From: Oikopleura dioica
Lineage: Eukaryota > Chordata > Appendicularia > Copelata > Oikopleuridae
Assembly: GCA_907165135.1 (NCBI GenBank)
Contig: OU015566.1
Coordinates: forward strand, 1,924,501-1,988,500
Length of the DNA stretch: 64,000 bases
Direction of reading: 5' to 3'
Shown here piece by piece: positions 20,902 to 32,806 of the stretch (its first letter is position 1; every line of letters starts with the position of its first letter). The translations under genes were made by a program, and so were the position numbers. The notes below the pieces were generated by a model. It was not told the DNA's origin and ran no database searches. It saw nothing but the letters and a program-made list of their open reading frames with translations.

Positions 20902-21756
20902 TTTAAGCGGTTTTGAAAGCGAGTTCTTCTGCGAGCTAGAAAATGTCTAGTCTGGTCTGAAATTGTTTGCATTTTCAAAGTTTACTTTGCTTGCGCGGGG
21001 TTATGACCTCGTCTACCGAGTTCACTTTTGTAAAATCATTTGACTCAAATGCAAATATGGTCTTGCAGACTATGTATTTGTACTTCCAAAGATTTTTGAT
21101 AATAATTCTCTTTAATGATAGGTAGAATCAGAAGAATCAGAATGAACAATGAGCAAAGTTTGACCACGCAAATGCTCCGTCTTGCTCCGCCTAAGCTAAT
21201 TTGGGCACGCCGTGCTCAGTCATGCTCATGCTCAGCCAAAAATGTGATTTTTCAAACCCTAAATACAGCTGCGAGCATATGCGTTGGATGAAGGTTGACA
21301 AAGTCTGCAAAAATTTTCCATAAAGCTAAACTTCGAACAATATTTTCTTGATTTTCCTGAAGCTTATATTGTTATCGAGGTAGTTAGAAGAGGTTGAATT
21401 CCACTCAAGTTTTGACCCAGATGCAATGGTTGATACAAAATTGAAAATCGAGATAAAGTCATTTTCAAAGAATTTTTATTTTTGGTCCTCATTCTTCTAT
21501 TAAAACTGTCGATGTAAAGAAATAATTATAGCAGTAAATGATTCATTCTTTCGTCATAAATTTTTAATTCCTTTTTTTCTTGATTCAAAGTTACTCAAGA
21601 CGAAAGGGAAAGCAATCGTCCAATCACCGCGCCGTTATTCGTCGATTTTCCCTTTCGAAGCGTGCTTTGAAATGGGGCGGAGTGAATTTTATTCCGAAAG
21701 AGGAAAAGAGTTTTTCTTAAAAAGGAAGAATCGGATCGGCAAAGAAACGAAAGAAA

Positions 21757-23723
21757 ATGGAAGTCGACGAGCAAGGAAAGAAATTCGAAATCGTCAAAAT
21801 CGAAACTGAAGCTCAAACCTCAGATCCGTCCGAGCAAAGAATCAAAATCGTCTTCAAAGCAAATGAGAAAGAAATTTTTCTGCGAAATTTGAAACATCAA
21901 GTCAAGGACAGCCAAATTATCGTCATTGGAAATTCGGGATGTGAAGCGACTGTAGAACCGGATAGAAATCAGTCCAGCAGATCTATTATTCGAATAAAGG
22001 TTAGTTTTAACCGCTAGATGTTGGTTATGACTTCTTTTTAGTTCAAAAATATTCCCTCCGAAGAAATCACGATCGAATTCTATTGCCTCTGTGCGAATTT
22101 CAACAACGTCAAAAACCTCTTCGACTCCATCGAAGACCATGATTCAACGAAGATCGATTTCAAATGTAAGTCACCCCTTTCCTTTCCCTTCCCAATCCGT
22201 TCTTCAGCTAAAGATATGTACCTGAAAGCGTGGCCAACTCATCGTCCAGATTTGTACATACGAAAGAAACCGAAACCGAATCAAGTGGAGATATCGATCA
22301 AAGTGATGAGGAAGATTTCAACTGGGCAAGGCATGCGGCATCAGGAAGGGCAGAGCCCAGTTACTGTCATGTAAGAGCGCTTCTCTATCATGATTCTTAT
22401 TTTCGAGCGACTCATTTTCGTTGGAATTTGAATGACTACTGCTGTTTACACATCCCAGCGAAAGTAATTCGCTCATCGATGAGAATCGTTGTGTTGCTTT
22501 ATTAGATGATTTTAGTTGTTTATCGTTCAAATGATCTTATTCCGAATTTCTAGCGCCGACAAAGACTTCACCCTTCACCACATTCTCGAATACGTCCGAC
22601 ACAAGAACGAGAACTCAACTCCGCGCGACAAGTTTATCTGGGGAACACCCAAAAATCGCGGGCAGCAGTACGAAACAAGCATAAAACTGGGCGATCTCGT
22701 TGTCAAAACTGGCGGTACTCCTTTTGTAATGATGCCACCGCAGCAAACTCTTCAATCGCGGTCTCCAATGACTGGCAATCCAGCTGGAAATATGCAAGGT
22801 CATTTCCAACAGCAGCATTCTCACCAGCATCAGCATCATCAACACCAGCATCATCAGCATCAGATTTATCAACAGCCCCAGCAGCAGCAAATGGTAGTTC
22901 CCAGTCATCTTTCCGTCCATCCTTCTGATAATCTTCAAAATCCAGCGAATAATCTCCCCTTCAACCCAACTGGCTACGCTCTTGTGTCCGATCACGCGAC
23001 TCCCAGACAGGAACTGTTTGAAATTTTAGCGAAAGGCAATGTTTCTTTACGAAAAACATACTTCCTCCGATTTTCCCCTTTTCCGTTCGAAATTTCAAAC
23101 CTAAAAAAGCGTCAAGAGACGATCGAATACTTTAATAATCAGCCATATTTTAATCCGGAAGAGGCCCAAAATCAACAGCTGAGTATGGCTGGAAATCGAC
23201 TCCGCCACATTGCTATTTTCCACAGGTAAATCGGAAATCGATCGGTCCTCCTTTCTTAACCCTCTTTTCAGAAATTTTCGAGCTGCGCTTGTCCAGTGCG
23301 TCAATAATGCAAGACCTGAAGAAAGAACCAGGTTCGTCTACTCCTCCCATTGCCCCATTCTACAGACGCATTTTAGATATAATGATCCAGAACGAATGAC
23401 CCCAGTTACGCCCCAAGCGAAAGATCTCGGTCAAGAAATCCGCCTCCTCGCCGACGACATCAGAACTTTCGGCCTCGAGCTGATCCGACTTGGCGCAGAA
23501 TTCCACCGAGACCCGAATTTCCAAGGCGACGAAGAGGGAAAAGAAAAGTTTCGCCGTCTCATTCAGGTAAAAATCATGCTGTTTTCGATCTCAAATTGGA
23601 TCTTTTTAGAACAATATGGATGCAGCTCGATATCTTCATCCTCTTTTGACGAATTTAACGAACATCACCATTCCTCTTCCTCACGATCCACCGCGATATT
23701 TGAGTGTCTATCACCCGAGATAA
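21757..23723 (+). CDS. His/Gln-rich protein of unknown family, complete copy
   Basis: Exons 21757-21999, 22042-22165, 22208-22370, 22554-23225, 23272-23566, 23610-23723 give 536 aa. Two further stop-free GT-AG introns of 69 nt (about 23039-23107) and 45 nt (about 23331-23375), both multiples of three, are likely, leaving about 498 aa. The N-terminal ~150 residues look like a beta-sandwich ('QRIKIVFKANEKEIFLRNL', 'EEITIEFYCLCANFNNV'). Then 'DKFIWGTPKNRGQQYETSI', a H/Q repeat (HQHQHHQHQHHQHQ), and a C-terminal helical region ('LGQEIRLLADDIRTFGLEL'). I do not recognise the family; the polyQ/H tract suggests a nuclear protein. Confidence 0.65.
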
Positions 23724-23925
23724 TTGTTATAATGATGTTTAATTGTTTATTAGAAATTAAAGAAAAAATCTCTGTATAAACAAAAAATGAAATTATTTTT
23801 CTCGCTCCTGTTTTGATTTTGATTCTCTTCTCTATTCTTTTCGAAAATTCATACAGGCTGTATGAAATTATCTGTAGAAATCATATTAAATTTGAACAAA
23901 TAAACGTCAATTTTTGAAATTCTAG

Positions 23926-24653
23926 ATGGGTTTGCTGGCGTTGCTCAGGAGTTTGCGGCCGAAGGAGACGAAAGAATGCAGAATTCTTTTACTAGGGCTT
24001 GATAATGCTGGTAAAGTACCTCGAATTTCCACAGCTTCAATTTTTCAGGAAAAACGACGATTGTCAAGAAATTCTCGAGCGAAGACATCACGGAAGTCAC
24101 TCCAACGCAAGGCTTCAACATCAAATCCGTCAATACAAATGGCTTCAAGGTACCTTAACCCCCTCCTTAACCTCTCTCACCTCTTCTTTCTTTAGCTGAA
24201 TGTGTGGGACATCGGAGGACAGCGGCGATTGAGGCCATATTGGTCGAATTATTTTGAAAACACAGATGTGCTGATTTACGTCGTCGACAGCGCGGATATT
24301 CGAAGACTTCAGGAAGCAGCAGAGGTAAGAGAAGACGCAAAAGAGCTGTAGAAATCGTCTTTTGAGGAATTCGACGAGCTTCTTCAAGAAGATCGCCTGG
24401 CAAAAGTCCCTTGTTTGGTTTATGCGAACAAGCAGGACTTGGAAACCGCCGAGACTTCGTAAGTCGCCTTTTTAGAAATTTCAAACCTTTATTTTTGAAT
24501 TCTAGCGCCGACGTCGCCCGAGAACTGAAGCTGCACAAGTTGAAAGACCGCGCGTTTCAAATCCAGCCATGCTCAGCCAAATCTGGCGAAGGTGTCAAAG
24601 AAGGCCTCGAATGGGTCCTCAAGCAAGTCAAAAACGCGACAGCAAAGAAATGA
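23926..24653 (+). CDS. arl3: ADP-ribosylation factor-like GTPase, ARL3 type
   Basis: Five exons (23926-24010, 24049-24149, 24196-24324, 24367-24458, 24506-24653) sum to 555 nt, 184 aa, the usual ARL3 length. N-terminal '[11 protein letters not shown]' (ARL3-type amphipathic helix), P-loop 'GLDNAGKTT' across the first intron, '[11 protein letters not shown]' switch I, '[13 protein letters not shown]' switch II, 'NKQD' and 'CSAKSGEG'. ARL3 releases lipidated cargo (via UNC119/PDE6D) into cilia when GTP-bound. ATG follows directly after TTCTAG, a likely spliced-leader acceptor. Confidence 0.95.
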
Positions 24654-24943
24654 AAAATACGCTGGAAAAGTCAAAACGCAACGCCACGACAATTGAGAAA
24701 CCTTTCTTTCGCTTTTCTCGTCTTTTCTTGTCCCTGTATTTTCGCACTAGTCTGTTCTTGCATTCGCTTTTGTGACTGTAGCTTTTTCGAGCAAACTTTT
24801 AGACATTCTTTTATTAATTATTTTTGCAACAATCAATTTTGGATTCAAAATCTGCTATTTTTATACAAAAAAGTAATAAATTCTTTTTGTTTTGTACCTT
24901 TTTCTGTTACAGTAACTGTCTAACTGTCAATTCTTTCTATAGA

Positions 24944-25491
24944 ATGCTGAGAATATCCGGAGCAGCGTGTAGATATTCAATTCGTCAAGCAAGGTTCAAG
25001 GTAAAAAAGGGACACAGAAATCGGAAAATGATAAAAAAATCTAGTTTGATAACGATTTCGCGCTGAAAAAGAAACCTATCGCGTCGATTCCCACGAAAGA
25101 AGAGCTTCTCGAGCTGATAGAAAATGCCCCACCAGGTTTTTCATAAATTTCTCGCTGTTTGTAAACAAACCTAGCCAGCACAAATGTAGAAATGACGATC
25201 AAAGTGGACGATCTCGCCAAAATAAGCGAAAAATCCACGTTTATTCGTCCTTCTTTCGGGGAAATTTTCAAACTTAACCGCGATCCGAACAGAATTCCTC
25301 ATGGTTTTATTACGAATCAGAATTGCTCGCCGCTTGTTTTTCTTCAGGTGAATCTATTTTCTTTCGGCTGGGGGTTGATGTTCTTTTTCTAGGAAATTTC
25401 GGAGATGGGCTGGTACAAATATAATATTGTCCAGAAAGGCGACTTTTATTTGGCGAAAGATCTTGAAAGAATTGACTTGGAATCGACCTGA
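24944..25491 (+). CDS. Probable small mitochondrial protein
   Basis: ATG at 24944 just after CTATAG (likely spliced-leader acceptor). Four exons give 'MLRISGAACRYSIRQARFK' (Arg-rich amphipathic mitochondrial-type presequence), then 'FALKKKPIASIPTKEELLEL', 'DDLAKISEKSTFIRPSFGEI' and a C-terminal 'EISEMGWYKYNIVQKGDFYL'. About 130 residues. It could be a mitochondrial ribosomal or assembly protein, but I cannot name the family. Confidence 0.5.
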
Positions 25492-26640
25492 AATTTGGAC
25501 GAAAAACTTTTCTGTTTGATGAGCTATCAGAATCTGCATATAAAGGAAATTATTTTTTTGACTTTCGTCAATTCGGGTAGGAAACCCTTACGAATAAACT
25601 GAGATTTAGTATCCGTTTTAGACTCAAATATTTTGAGTTATCGCAGCTTCTGTAGGAATAAATAAGGTCAAAAAGAGTTCATTCAATCGAAAAAGTTCGA
25701 AAAAACAGCTAGTTAACGAAGCCTGCAGCTCATGGAAAAGGAATCTAAAATCATTATTAATCCGTTGAAATGGCCGTTATATTATTCCGAAAACATGAGA
25801 AAGCGAGCAGTTCAGAGCTCAACCTCTCAATATCTTTGATTAATTCAAAAATATCAAAATAATGAGACAACGATAGGGACAGATTTTTCAATTGAAAAAT
25901 TAATTAAAGTATTTGACAGAAAAACAGGGCTGACCGTTAAAATTCACTTCGAGCCTTCAACATCGGTCTTAATTTAATTTATAATTCGTTTATCGCTGCG
26001 AATATGCTTATTTTCTGCTGAAGGAATCGCAATTATTTTCCCCGTTTATGCAAAAACAGAGACAGCAATTGTCAATTGGAACCATGAGCAGCAATTTACG
26101 CTGCAAATTGAGCAGATCCTGTCATACAGCGGGCTATTAATTGATAACGTGAAAAAGGACCAGTTGGGCACGATGAGGGTTAATATAATATTTCGATCCA
26201 AATGATACTTATTTGACCGCGCCTTTTTAATCTATTCCACGATTAGTTTAATTTTGGGAATCATTTCCCTACGAATTTTGCTTCTTGCTTCTGTTTTTTT
26301 TTAAATTGGGTTAATTAATTTCTTCCGAAAGCTCAGGAGGTGCTCATTCTAAATCTAATCGGTCTTTTAGTGACAAATTTTTGTTCAAAATACAGCACCC
26401 TTGTAGCTGGGGTCATGTTCACTGGAAATTTAAAAATTCAACGAAACCAATTTCCAATTTCTTTGTATATAGCGGGGTTAAATATCAAAATTTCAACGTT
26501 GATTTTTTAAACCACCGAGGGAAGAGATTTCCAGGACTGCGTATTTACCCAAAAGCAGTTGAGCGCAGTTCATTTTGCGATTCGAAGTTTTATTTTCGTG
26601 TAAAACAACCGTTCTGTTGGCGCCATCGCCAGTTCCAGCA
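25492..26640. other. Intergenic, no gene seen
   Basis: About 1.15 kb of AT-rich sequence with no coding frame that looks real and no clear repeat. Its right end holds the promoter of the 26737 gene. Confidence 0.4.
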
Positions 26641-26642
26641 GG

Positions 26643-26649
26643 TATAAAA
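26643..26649 (+). promoter_or_regulatory. TATA box of the 26737 gene
   Basis: GGTATAAAACAGCC at 26641-26654, about 90 nt before the start codon; a strong TATA box suggests a highly expressed secreted product. Confidence 0.55.
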
Positions 26650-26736
26650 CAGCCGCAAATCTTGCCAAAATCATCAAAATCAATCATTCAAATAGAAAAA
26701 ATTTGAATCGATAAAAGACAAAAAAAAAACAGGAAG

Positions 26737-27744
26737 ATGAAAATTTTTAAAGCCGCCAGTCTTATCTCCGCCGCTGCTGCTACCTGCTCCTGGAAACAGG
26801 ACAAGAAGCCGAATAGGTGTAACGACGTCTCCTACAAAATGACCAAGACCAACACTTGGGTTTGCAAGGACTGCTTCAATTACAGGTTAGATTCCCAGAA
26901 AGCTTTATAGCTAGCTTATTCATTTAGAATCGAGTTCCAACTGCGCGAATTGAACATGAACTGGTGGTGGACCCACGACGACTTCATGTACATGACCTTC
27001 GACGAGCCCGTCACCTTCATCACCGCTGCCCATCCAGTCGACAACGTCGAACTCCACGACACCAATTCCGCCGGCGACCAGATTTACAAAATCTCCTTCA
27101 AAGATGGCTTCGTTCCTGGCGACGGTCGAATTGACTTCAACATCCGTAAGTTTTTATCAACCACTAATTCTATGATTCCTTAATCCTCACCGATCCTTTT
27201 TCTCTAGAATTCCGAGAAGACAACCTGACTTCGCACGCCACAGCCGGCCACGTCTGCCCCAACTGCTACGACCTTCCCAAAGATGGAACCATGTACGCTC
27301 AGTTCATCGACCTCCGAGACATCGTACTCAGCTCCGCAAAGAAGAGCCAAATGAATCACAATAAATATATTAACTTGATGAACCGCGTCAACGGCTTCTT
27401 CACCTCCCACGACGAAATCATCATCGACAGACCAGCTATAGGCGGCTGCAGATTGCCATTTTGGCCCGGCAACTATGGAACTGATTCTTATGAAACTTGG
27501 TAAGAAGAAAAGCTTTTCATCATTTCTATTCCATTTTAGGAAAGCGGCTAACAACGACGAACTTGAAAGACTTCGAACTAGCGACTCACTCGCTGATACT
27601 TGCGCCATGATCGACCTGATCGAAGAATACGTTTTGGAAATCGCCAAAAACGCCGCCTGCCTTGACAAGATGCCAGACCGAAAGAAGGCGAAATTTGCCG
27701 ACAAAATTCAAGAAATCAGCTGGTCAAAGAGCCCAAATTGCTAA
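26737..27744 (+). CDS. Secreted cysteine-containing protein of unknown family
   Basis: Exons 26737-26885, 26928-27145, 27208-27499, 27540-27744 sum to 864 nt, 287 aa. Signal peptide 'MKIFKAASLISAAAATCSW'. Repeated CxxC pairs ('WVCKDCFNYR', 'HVCPNCYDL'), an aromatic-rich segment 'LNMNWWWTHDDFMYMTFDEP' resembling a carbohydrate- or matrix-binding beta domain, then an alpha-helical C-terminus with Cys. In a larvacean such a protein may be a house (oikosin-like) or extracellular matrix component; this is a guess. Confidence 0.65.
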
Positions 27745-27836
27745 ATGTTCTTTCTCTCTGACTGCGAAAAATATTTTCATCTTCATTGATCAAAAAATAA
27801 AAAAAAATTCAAAGAAACCTCTTTTTTTTCTCATTT

Positions 27837-28376
27837 CTAGCAGTAAAGAGCATTCTTGAATTTGCAGGTAAATTGACGTTTTTCATTGCATTTTCGGTCA
27901 ACCCATCTGTTTGTCAAATGAATCTCGGAATCCATGAACGGCCCTGGATTTGGGATGTTGTAAATATGAAGCCCATCGATTCCAACACAGTTTTCTCTTC
28001 CCCTCTGATTATTTGGTTCTTCTGGAGCCCAGATGTTGAAATTTTCGGGGGTGAAACTCGCTGAAATCTGTTGTCCGTCCAAATTGATGAATTTATCATT
28101 TTTTCTCTCAATACCAAGCCACTCAAAACGGTATTTTCCGAGGTTCTCTTGAGCAAGTATGTTCAAACTTTCCTTGTAAAGCGAATATTCTTCTTCAGTG
28201 TCGAAGTAGGCCAGTTCTCCCCCGAGTTTCTCACAAATCTTCTTCGCCTTATTCCATGAAAGTTTCAGATGGGAAGGCATATTGAAAAACTTTACGCATT
28301 CTTCTGATTTGTTCGTCGAAGAAGTGACTTTTTCGCCTCGAAAATATGCAAGAAAAAGAAGAGTTCTTATGCTCAT
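27837..28376 (-). CDS. Secreted C-type lectin domain protein
   Basis: 179 codons, ATG at 28374-28376. Short hydrophobic start 'MSIRTLLFLAYF', then a single C-type lectin fold: 'WNKAKKICEKLGGELAYF' (helix 1-2 with Cys), 'FEWLGIERK', 'WAPEEPNNQ', and 'NRWVDRKCNEKRQFTC'. The EPN motif is the classical mannose/GlcNAc Ca2+-binding signature; the WVD near the end fits Ca2+ site 2 (WND-like). Probably a soluble glycan-binding (defence or matrix) protein. It appears single-exon. Confidence 0.85.
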   Translation of the reverse strand: MSIRTLLFLAYFRGEKVTSSTNKSEECVKFFNMPSHLKLSWNKAKKICEKLGGELAYFDTEEEYSLYKESLNILAQENLGKYRFEWLGIERKNDKFINLDGQQISASFTPENFNIWAPEEPNNQRGRENCVGIDGLHIYNIPNPGPFMDSEIHLTNRWVDRKCNEKRQFTCKFKNALYC

Positions 28377-28529
28377 GTTGAGATAGCAAAATGTTTTTAG
28401 GAAGAAATCGAAAAGAAATCGTTGCGGGGCGATTTTTATTGATTTTCTATCATAATTATTTTGTCAATTATCTCAAAAAGCAATGTCATTAGAACAATGA
28501 ATTTGAAATTCTTCTGTAAAAATGTTTTT

Positions 28530-29320
28530 TTATTGAGAATCGTACGTAGCTGAATTTGTTAAATCTTCTGAAATCAGTGTCCATGGTTCGCCAACTGATT
28601 CTTTCAGGTCTTTCAGTAGACTGAAGCCAGTTTGTCCTTGATTATTCTTTCTCGATAATCTGGCAGAGTTCGCGAGCAACAGCTTGAAAAGTTTCAGATC
28701 TTCGCATTCTAGAGCAAGATGAACCGCCGTGCAACCATCTCGGTCTATTCTTGAGTTTTAATTTTGATGAAAATTGCTTTCGTTATTTTAACTCAGTCGT
28801 GTCGTGAAGATTGACTTTGCATCCCTTTTTCAGCAAAAATCTAACGCAATCAATTTGGCCCGCTGCAGTGGCCTCCATGAGTGGGGTAGATTTCGAGTAG
28901 CTGAAGTCAAATTTGAAATCAAGGAAGAGTTTTTAGAAAAATATTTTTTACCTCAAAATATTCAAATCAGCGCCAGATTGAACGAGAAACTATCAAAAGG
29001 CATATTCCTGATTCTTTGATAGAATTTTTATTAAAAGAAGCATCCTTTTCCTTTACAATATCCAAGTGCCCAAATCGAGAAGCCATATGAAGCGCGCTCC
29101 AACAAGCCGAAGTTGTCCAATTTACCAAATTTGGTCGAATCCTGAATTTTTAAATTTTCGAAACCTCTTCAATAATTTTTCCCACAAACTTGAGAATTCT
29201 CTGAACTTGCAGCAAATCTCCACTCTCTGCCGCATAAACAATCCTGCTCTGCTCACAACTCGCTCTTCTGAAAACTTCATCTTCGAGTTGAATATTTCTT
29301 ATTTGAGAAAATTGCTCCAT
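28530..29320 (-). CDS. Ankyrin-repeat protein
   Basis: Start ATG at 29318-29320 ('MEQFSQIRNIQLEDEVFRR'), stop at 28530-28532, about four or five small exons. Ankyrin repeats: 'SRIVYAAESGDLLQVQRIL', 'SALHMASRFGHLDIV', 'STPLMEATAAGQIDCVRFLL', 'DGCTAVHLALECEDLKLFKL'. Short cytosolic scaffold; partner unknown. Confidence 0.7.
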
Positions 29321-29486
29321 TTGAAACGGGAAAATGAGAGTAACGCAAATCGAAGACCTCAGACAGAGAGTTGCCTCGGTTTATGTTATAATTGGAGTTT
29401 TTTAAGGTCACGAATGATCATTATTCCTGCTTTAATTACGTTTTAACAGACGATTTTTGACGAATGAAGGTTTTAAAAGAAGAGAT

Positions 29487-30249
29487 TTATTTTTTATATA
29501 ATTTCTTTGGATTTGCTCCAAGCAAAAGATATTGTGGCGTCGAAAAATACTCCAGCCCTAAAAAAAGGATGAAAAAAAATCGGGGATTGTCAAATTGACA
29601 ATGTCAATCCCGGATTGATTAATTTAAAATTTACCTTTTCCAGAAGTCGGATGCATTTTGTACCATTGTTTAATCACAAAAACAACAGAAGAAAATTGCA
29701 AGAAAAACGAGCAAAGAAGTGAGCTCATGAAAAGAGAGTCCCGAACGCAAGTGGCGATGACTTCATTTTCGCTCAAATCTTCCGTGACTTCGCGATTGGA
29801 GCTGAAAACTTTGGTCGCTTCGATGGTCAGGGAAATTGTATCGCGGCTAGAATTTGTTGTCGGGCGATTTTTGGTGAAATAGGCTTACATGGATGCGAAA
29901 ACTAGGAAACAGTAGCAGACCATCAACGGCAAACTGTCACGTGATAAGGCGTTGAGGCCAAAAATGCCAGTAAATAGCGCTAGAAACAGCTCTCCAAGGG
30001 GTTTGATGTAGATCTCTTAATAGTTTTTTTTTCACTTTGAAATATTTTTTTAGCCGCGCGCGGCTTAAAATTTTCACCTTTTGACGAAATATTTTTATCG
30101 AATAATCCCCAAATCGATGTCGCAATTCCAATAACACTGACGCTTATCAAAAAAATCTGCAGAATAAAGAAGAGTCTCGCCCCTTTTCGATCAATAAAAC
30201 CGAAATCAATTCCAGAATACGATTTCGGTATTTTCTTCGTTTTCGTCAT
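29487..30249 (-). CDS. Four-pass membrane protein
   Basis: Start at 30247-30249 ('MTKTKKIPKSYSGIDFG'), stop at 29487-29489, about four exons. Hydrophobic segments: 'LFFILQIFLISVSVIGIATS', 'LFLALFTGIFGLNAL', 'LMVCYCFLVFASM', 'SLFMSSLLCSFFLQFSSVV'. Size and topology are tetraspan-like (claudin/MARVEL/tetraspanin size class) but no signature motif was found. It sits 166 nt upstream of the ankyrin gene on the same strand. Confidence 0.6.
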
Positions 30250-30821
30250 TTTCGATCTCGTTCGATCTCTTTTTCGCGAAAAATTATTTCTCCGGTCTCG
30301 GCACGTTTTATGGCCGAAAGGGATGAAAGACCACAAACATAGAGAGCAGACTCTTATCACCTTTGCTAGCTCTGGCGAGCTCAAAGAGAGAAAATGAGGC
30401 TATTTATAAGTTCCTCTGTCAGCTCAGAGCTCTAGAATCCCACGACCCTTTGATGGTGGCATCCGTGCGTCAACAAATCTGGGGATCAGGGAAGTGTGAT
30501 TTATTGCAAGAAAGTCAGCACGTCTGTTTCTAAAAATATACTCTGAATGTCAAAAAAAAAACGATTTTTTCCCAATTTTTGTAAAATTGACATTTTTTCT
30601 TCAATTTCTGAGGGTTTTTTCCATCATCCTCATTTACGTGGGAAAACAAGGAAAGCGGGAAATGAAACGTCAAAGAAGGTATTTGGGAAAGAAAAAGGAA
30701 TGTCGTTTATCAAATGTTCCCAATTGGGAACGAGCAATTTATTTTTTTTTTGATTTTTTGGAAAAAAAAAGAAATCGTAAAATGAAAATGAAGTTTTTTT
30801 TTCTTTTGAAAAATGTTGTTT
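30250..30821. other. Intergenic, homopolymer-rich
   Basis: No gene seen. Contains many A/T homopolymers (30540-30800). Confidence 0.4.
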
Positions 30822-31259
30822 TTATTTGATGTATTCATAAACATATTCAGAGTGTTCTTTCTTTTTCTCAACCCTTTTTCGTTTTCGCTTTTCTTCTCCA
30901 TCGACAGTTTCATATTCGATCAAGTAATTGTGTTCTGCCTTTCTGGTTCCCATCGATTTTGCCTGACGAAAGACTGAAGGCATGGATTCTTGCTTCTCGA
31001 TTGTTTCATAATCGGGCTCTGGTTTTGGTGGAAGCTTCTTGTTGCGTAGATTTTCCAGTTTGTTCTGATCGAAATCGTCTTTTTCAAGCTTATTAACTGT
31101 TTTTTGATTGAATTTTTTGTTTAAAAGCTTTTCCTGGTTCAAAAAGAATTTCTCTCTTTGACTTTGTTTTTTCACCTTTTTTGATTGTTTTCTCTGATTT
31201 TTGCTTACAACACTTGCAACCCATTTTTTGAAAGAATGAATGAAGGGAATAATGAACAT
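30822..31259 (-). CDS. Lys-rich protein with N-terminal membrane segment
   Basis: About 145 codons from ATG at 31257-31259. N-terminal 'MFIIPFIHSFKKWVASVVS' is moderately hydrophobic; the remainder is a highly charged K/E/Q-rich probable coiled coil. Its start lies 61 nt downstream of the RING/Ubl gene's stop, with TTTTTTCTAG just before it, so the two may be an operon resolved by spliced-leader trans-splicing. Function unknown. Confidence 0.5.
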   Translation of the reverse strand: MFIIPFIHSFKKWVASVVSKNQRKQSKKVKKQSQREKFFLNQEKLLNKKFNQKTVNKLEKDDFDQNKLENLRNKKLPPKPEPDYETIEKQESMPSVFRQAKSMGTRKAEHNYLIEYETVDGEEKRKRKRVEKKKEHSEYVYEYIK

Positions 31260-31320
31260 GATCAAATAAAGAGTCGATATCTAGAAAAAATATGGCTATT
31301 TTATTTTATTTTTTGAAAGA

Positions 31321-32676
31321 TCAGTATCGATAGGAAGCAGCATTCTTTTGGTCTTCAAGAAATTGCTCATCGTCCCAAATATTGCTCCTCCCGATCCAAA
31401 GAATCCCATCGGCTCCGACTGTTATATCATCGATTTCTTTGATTGGGTCGATGTTGTTGATGAGTTTGGAGTTTCGATCGGTTATTCCGTTGTAAAACAA
31501 TTGTCGTGGCCACTTTTTTAGATGATCAATTTTGCTCGAAAAAGGTTTTTTACCTCGATTTTGCACTGCGCCCGAATTTTATCTCGAACGGATCTGACTG
31601 TGTCTTCCCTATTGATCATCAATTCACGCTTTTCTGGAGCAATGGGCTTGCCAAATCGATTTTGAATCCACCCTTATCCTTTATTCGATTTAAAAACGAA
31701 GATATAATTACCAAAAGTAAGTTTTTTGAAGTCATTTTGCCAAGGAATCTGTTTTCTGACAAAGTTAGTTCCAACATTAGGGCCGTATCGAAGCGGTCTC
31801 GTGACGATTCTTTCATTTGGTGGTGGTGGATTATTGAGTCGCTCCTGGTGCTGGGCGATCATTATTCGATTTGCTAAAAGATTTTCTTTCTCAGAATGGA
31901 CAATTTTGAAGAGAAAAATACCTTGTTGCTCAGTTTGGCGAAGTTGTTCTTTTTGTTGGTTGAATCTTGTTTGGAGAATATCTTCGCGCTGTTGGACTTC
32001 TTCGATCTTCATTTTTGCTTCGTGTTCGCTTTTTATCGCATCTTCCATTCTTTTTTTTGAAAGCGCTGAAAAAAAATAAAAATCTCAGAAGTCGACTTTA
32101 AAAAGAGGCTGAATCGATCAATTCTTAGATTTACCGGCTTCTCTTTCTAGCCTAGCTCGTTCGCGATGAATTGCCGCTGCATCGGTATTTTTGGCGCAGC
32201 TTTCGACATAATCCGCTCCATGATGTCTTTCGCAATGGCGACAGTAAACAGTTCGCCTAGCACAGTCATCCTTCATATGCCGTGGAAGAAGATCGTATCG
32301 AAGCGGTTTGGCAAAGCATTTTGTACATTCGAAATCTCCGGCTTCGGCAAGTTCGTTTTTCATTGGGCGATCTTCAATGTGGTCGACTTTTCAAAATTTC
32401 AGAAAAAAGTGGCTTCGAAAATAGTTTTTGAAATGTTATTTTTTTGAAATTTTCCTACATTTTGGCCACAAACGCACTCTTCATTCCCCCTTTTCTTTGA
32501 GTCGTAGCATTTTCTACAACAATGCTCTTCGCAACAAGCTAAAGCCACAACATCTTCAAGTACCTCCCTGAAAATGAAAAATCAAAGCTAATTCGATATT
32601 CATATCCCTACTTGCAAAGATAGCAAATGACGGAATCGGCGAAATCGCGATCCAAAAGTCTTGCCGCGAATCCCAT
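31321..32676 (-). CDS. RING / TRAF-type zinc finger / coiled coil / ubiquitin-like protein
   Basis: Start 'MGFAARLLDRDFADSVICYL' at 32674-32676; several small exons to stop 31321. A RING-like Cys/His set is split over an intron ('CYLC' then 'ALACCEEHCCRKC' and 'CVCG'), then a TRAF-type finger 'FECTKCFAKPLRYDLL' plus 'RTVYCRHCERHHGADYVESC', a Q/E-rich coiled coil, and a C-terminal ubiquitin-like fold ('RQLFYNGITDRNSKLINNID', 'ADGILWIGR'). This is the layout of a ubiquitin ligase or ligase adaptor. Divergent from a paralog starting at 32807. Confidence 0.7.
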
Positions 32677-32806
32677 TTCTCTCGATTTGAGACTGGCTTG
32701 GCATTTTTAAATTTGCAAAAGAAATCGACTGAGGCGCTGCGTAATATTTAATATTTGACTTTTGCCTTCGCCAGTTTTGTAGATTCGTCATTTTTCGTTA
32801 GAAATA

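Larger units (their letters stand above)
15328..23027. repeat. 3.885-kb tandem segmental duplication
   Basis: Two head-to-tail units, about 15328-19141 and 19207-23027, offset 3885-3886 nt. Every gene in the first unit recurs at +3885 with identical coding sequence; the only clear difference seen is one base in the A-run at 15694-15700 versus the second copy. Each unit has a minus-strand EF-hand gene, a non-coding divergent promoter region and the 5' part of a plus-strand His/Gln-rich gene. The near identity implies a very recent event or an assembly artefact. Confidence 0.9.
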
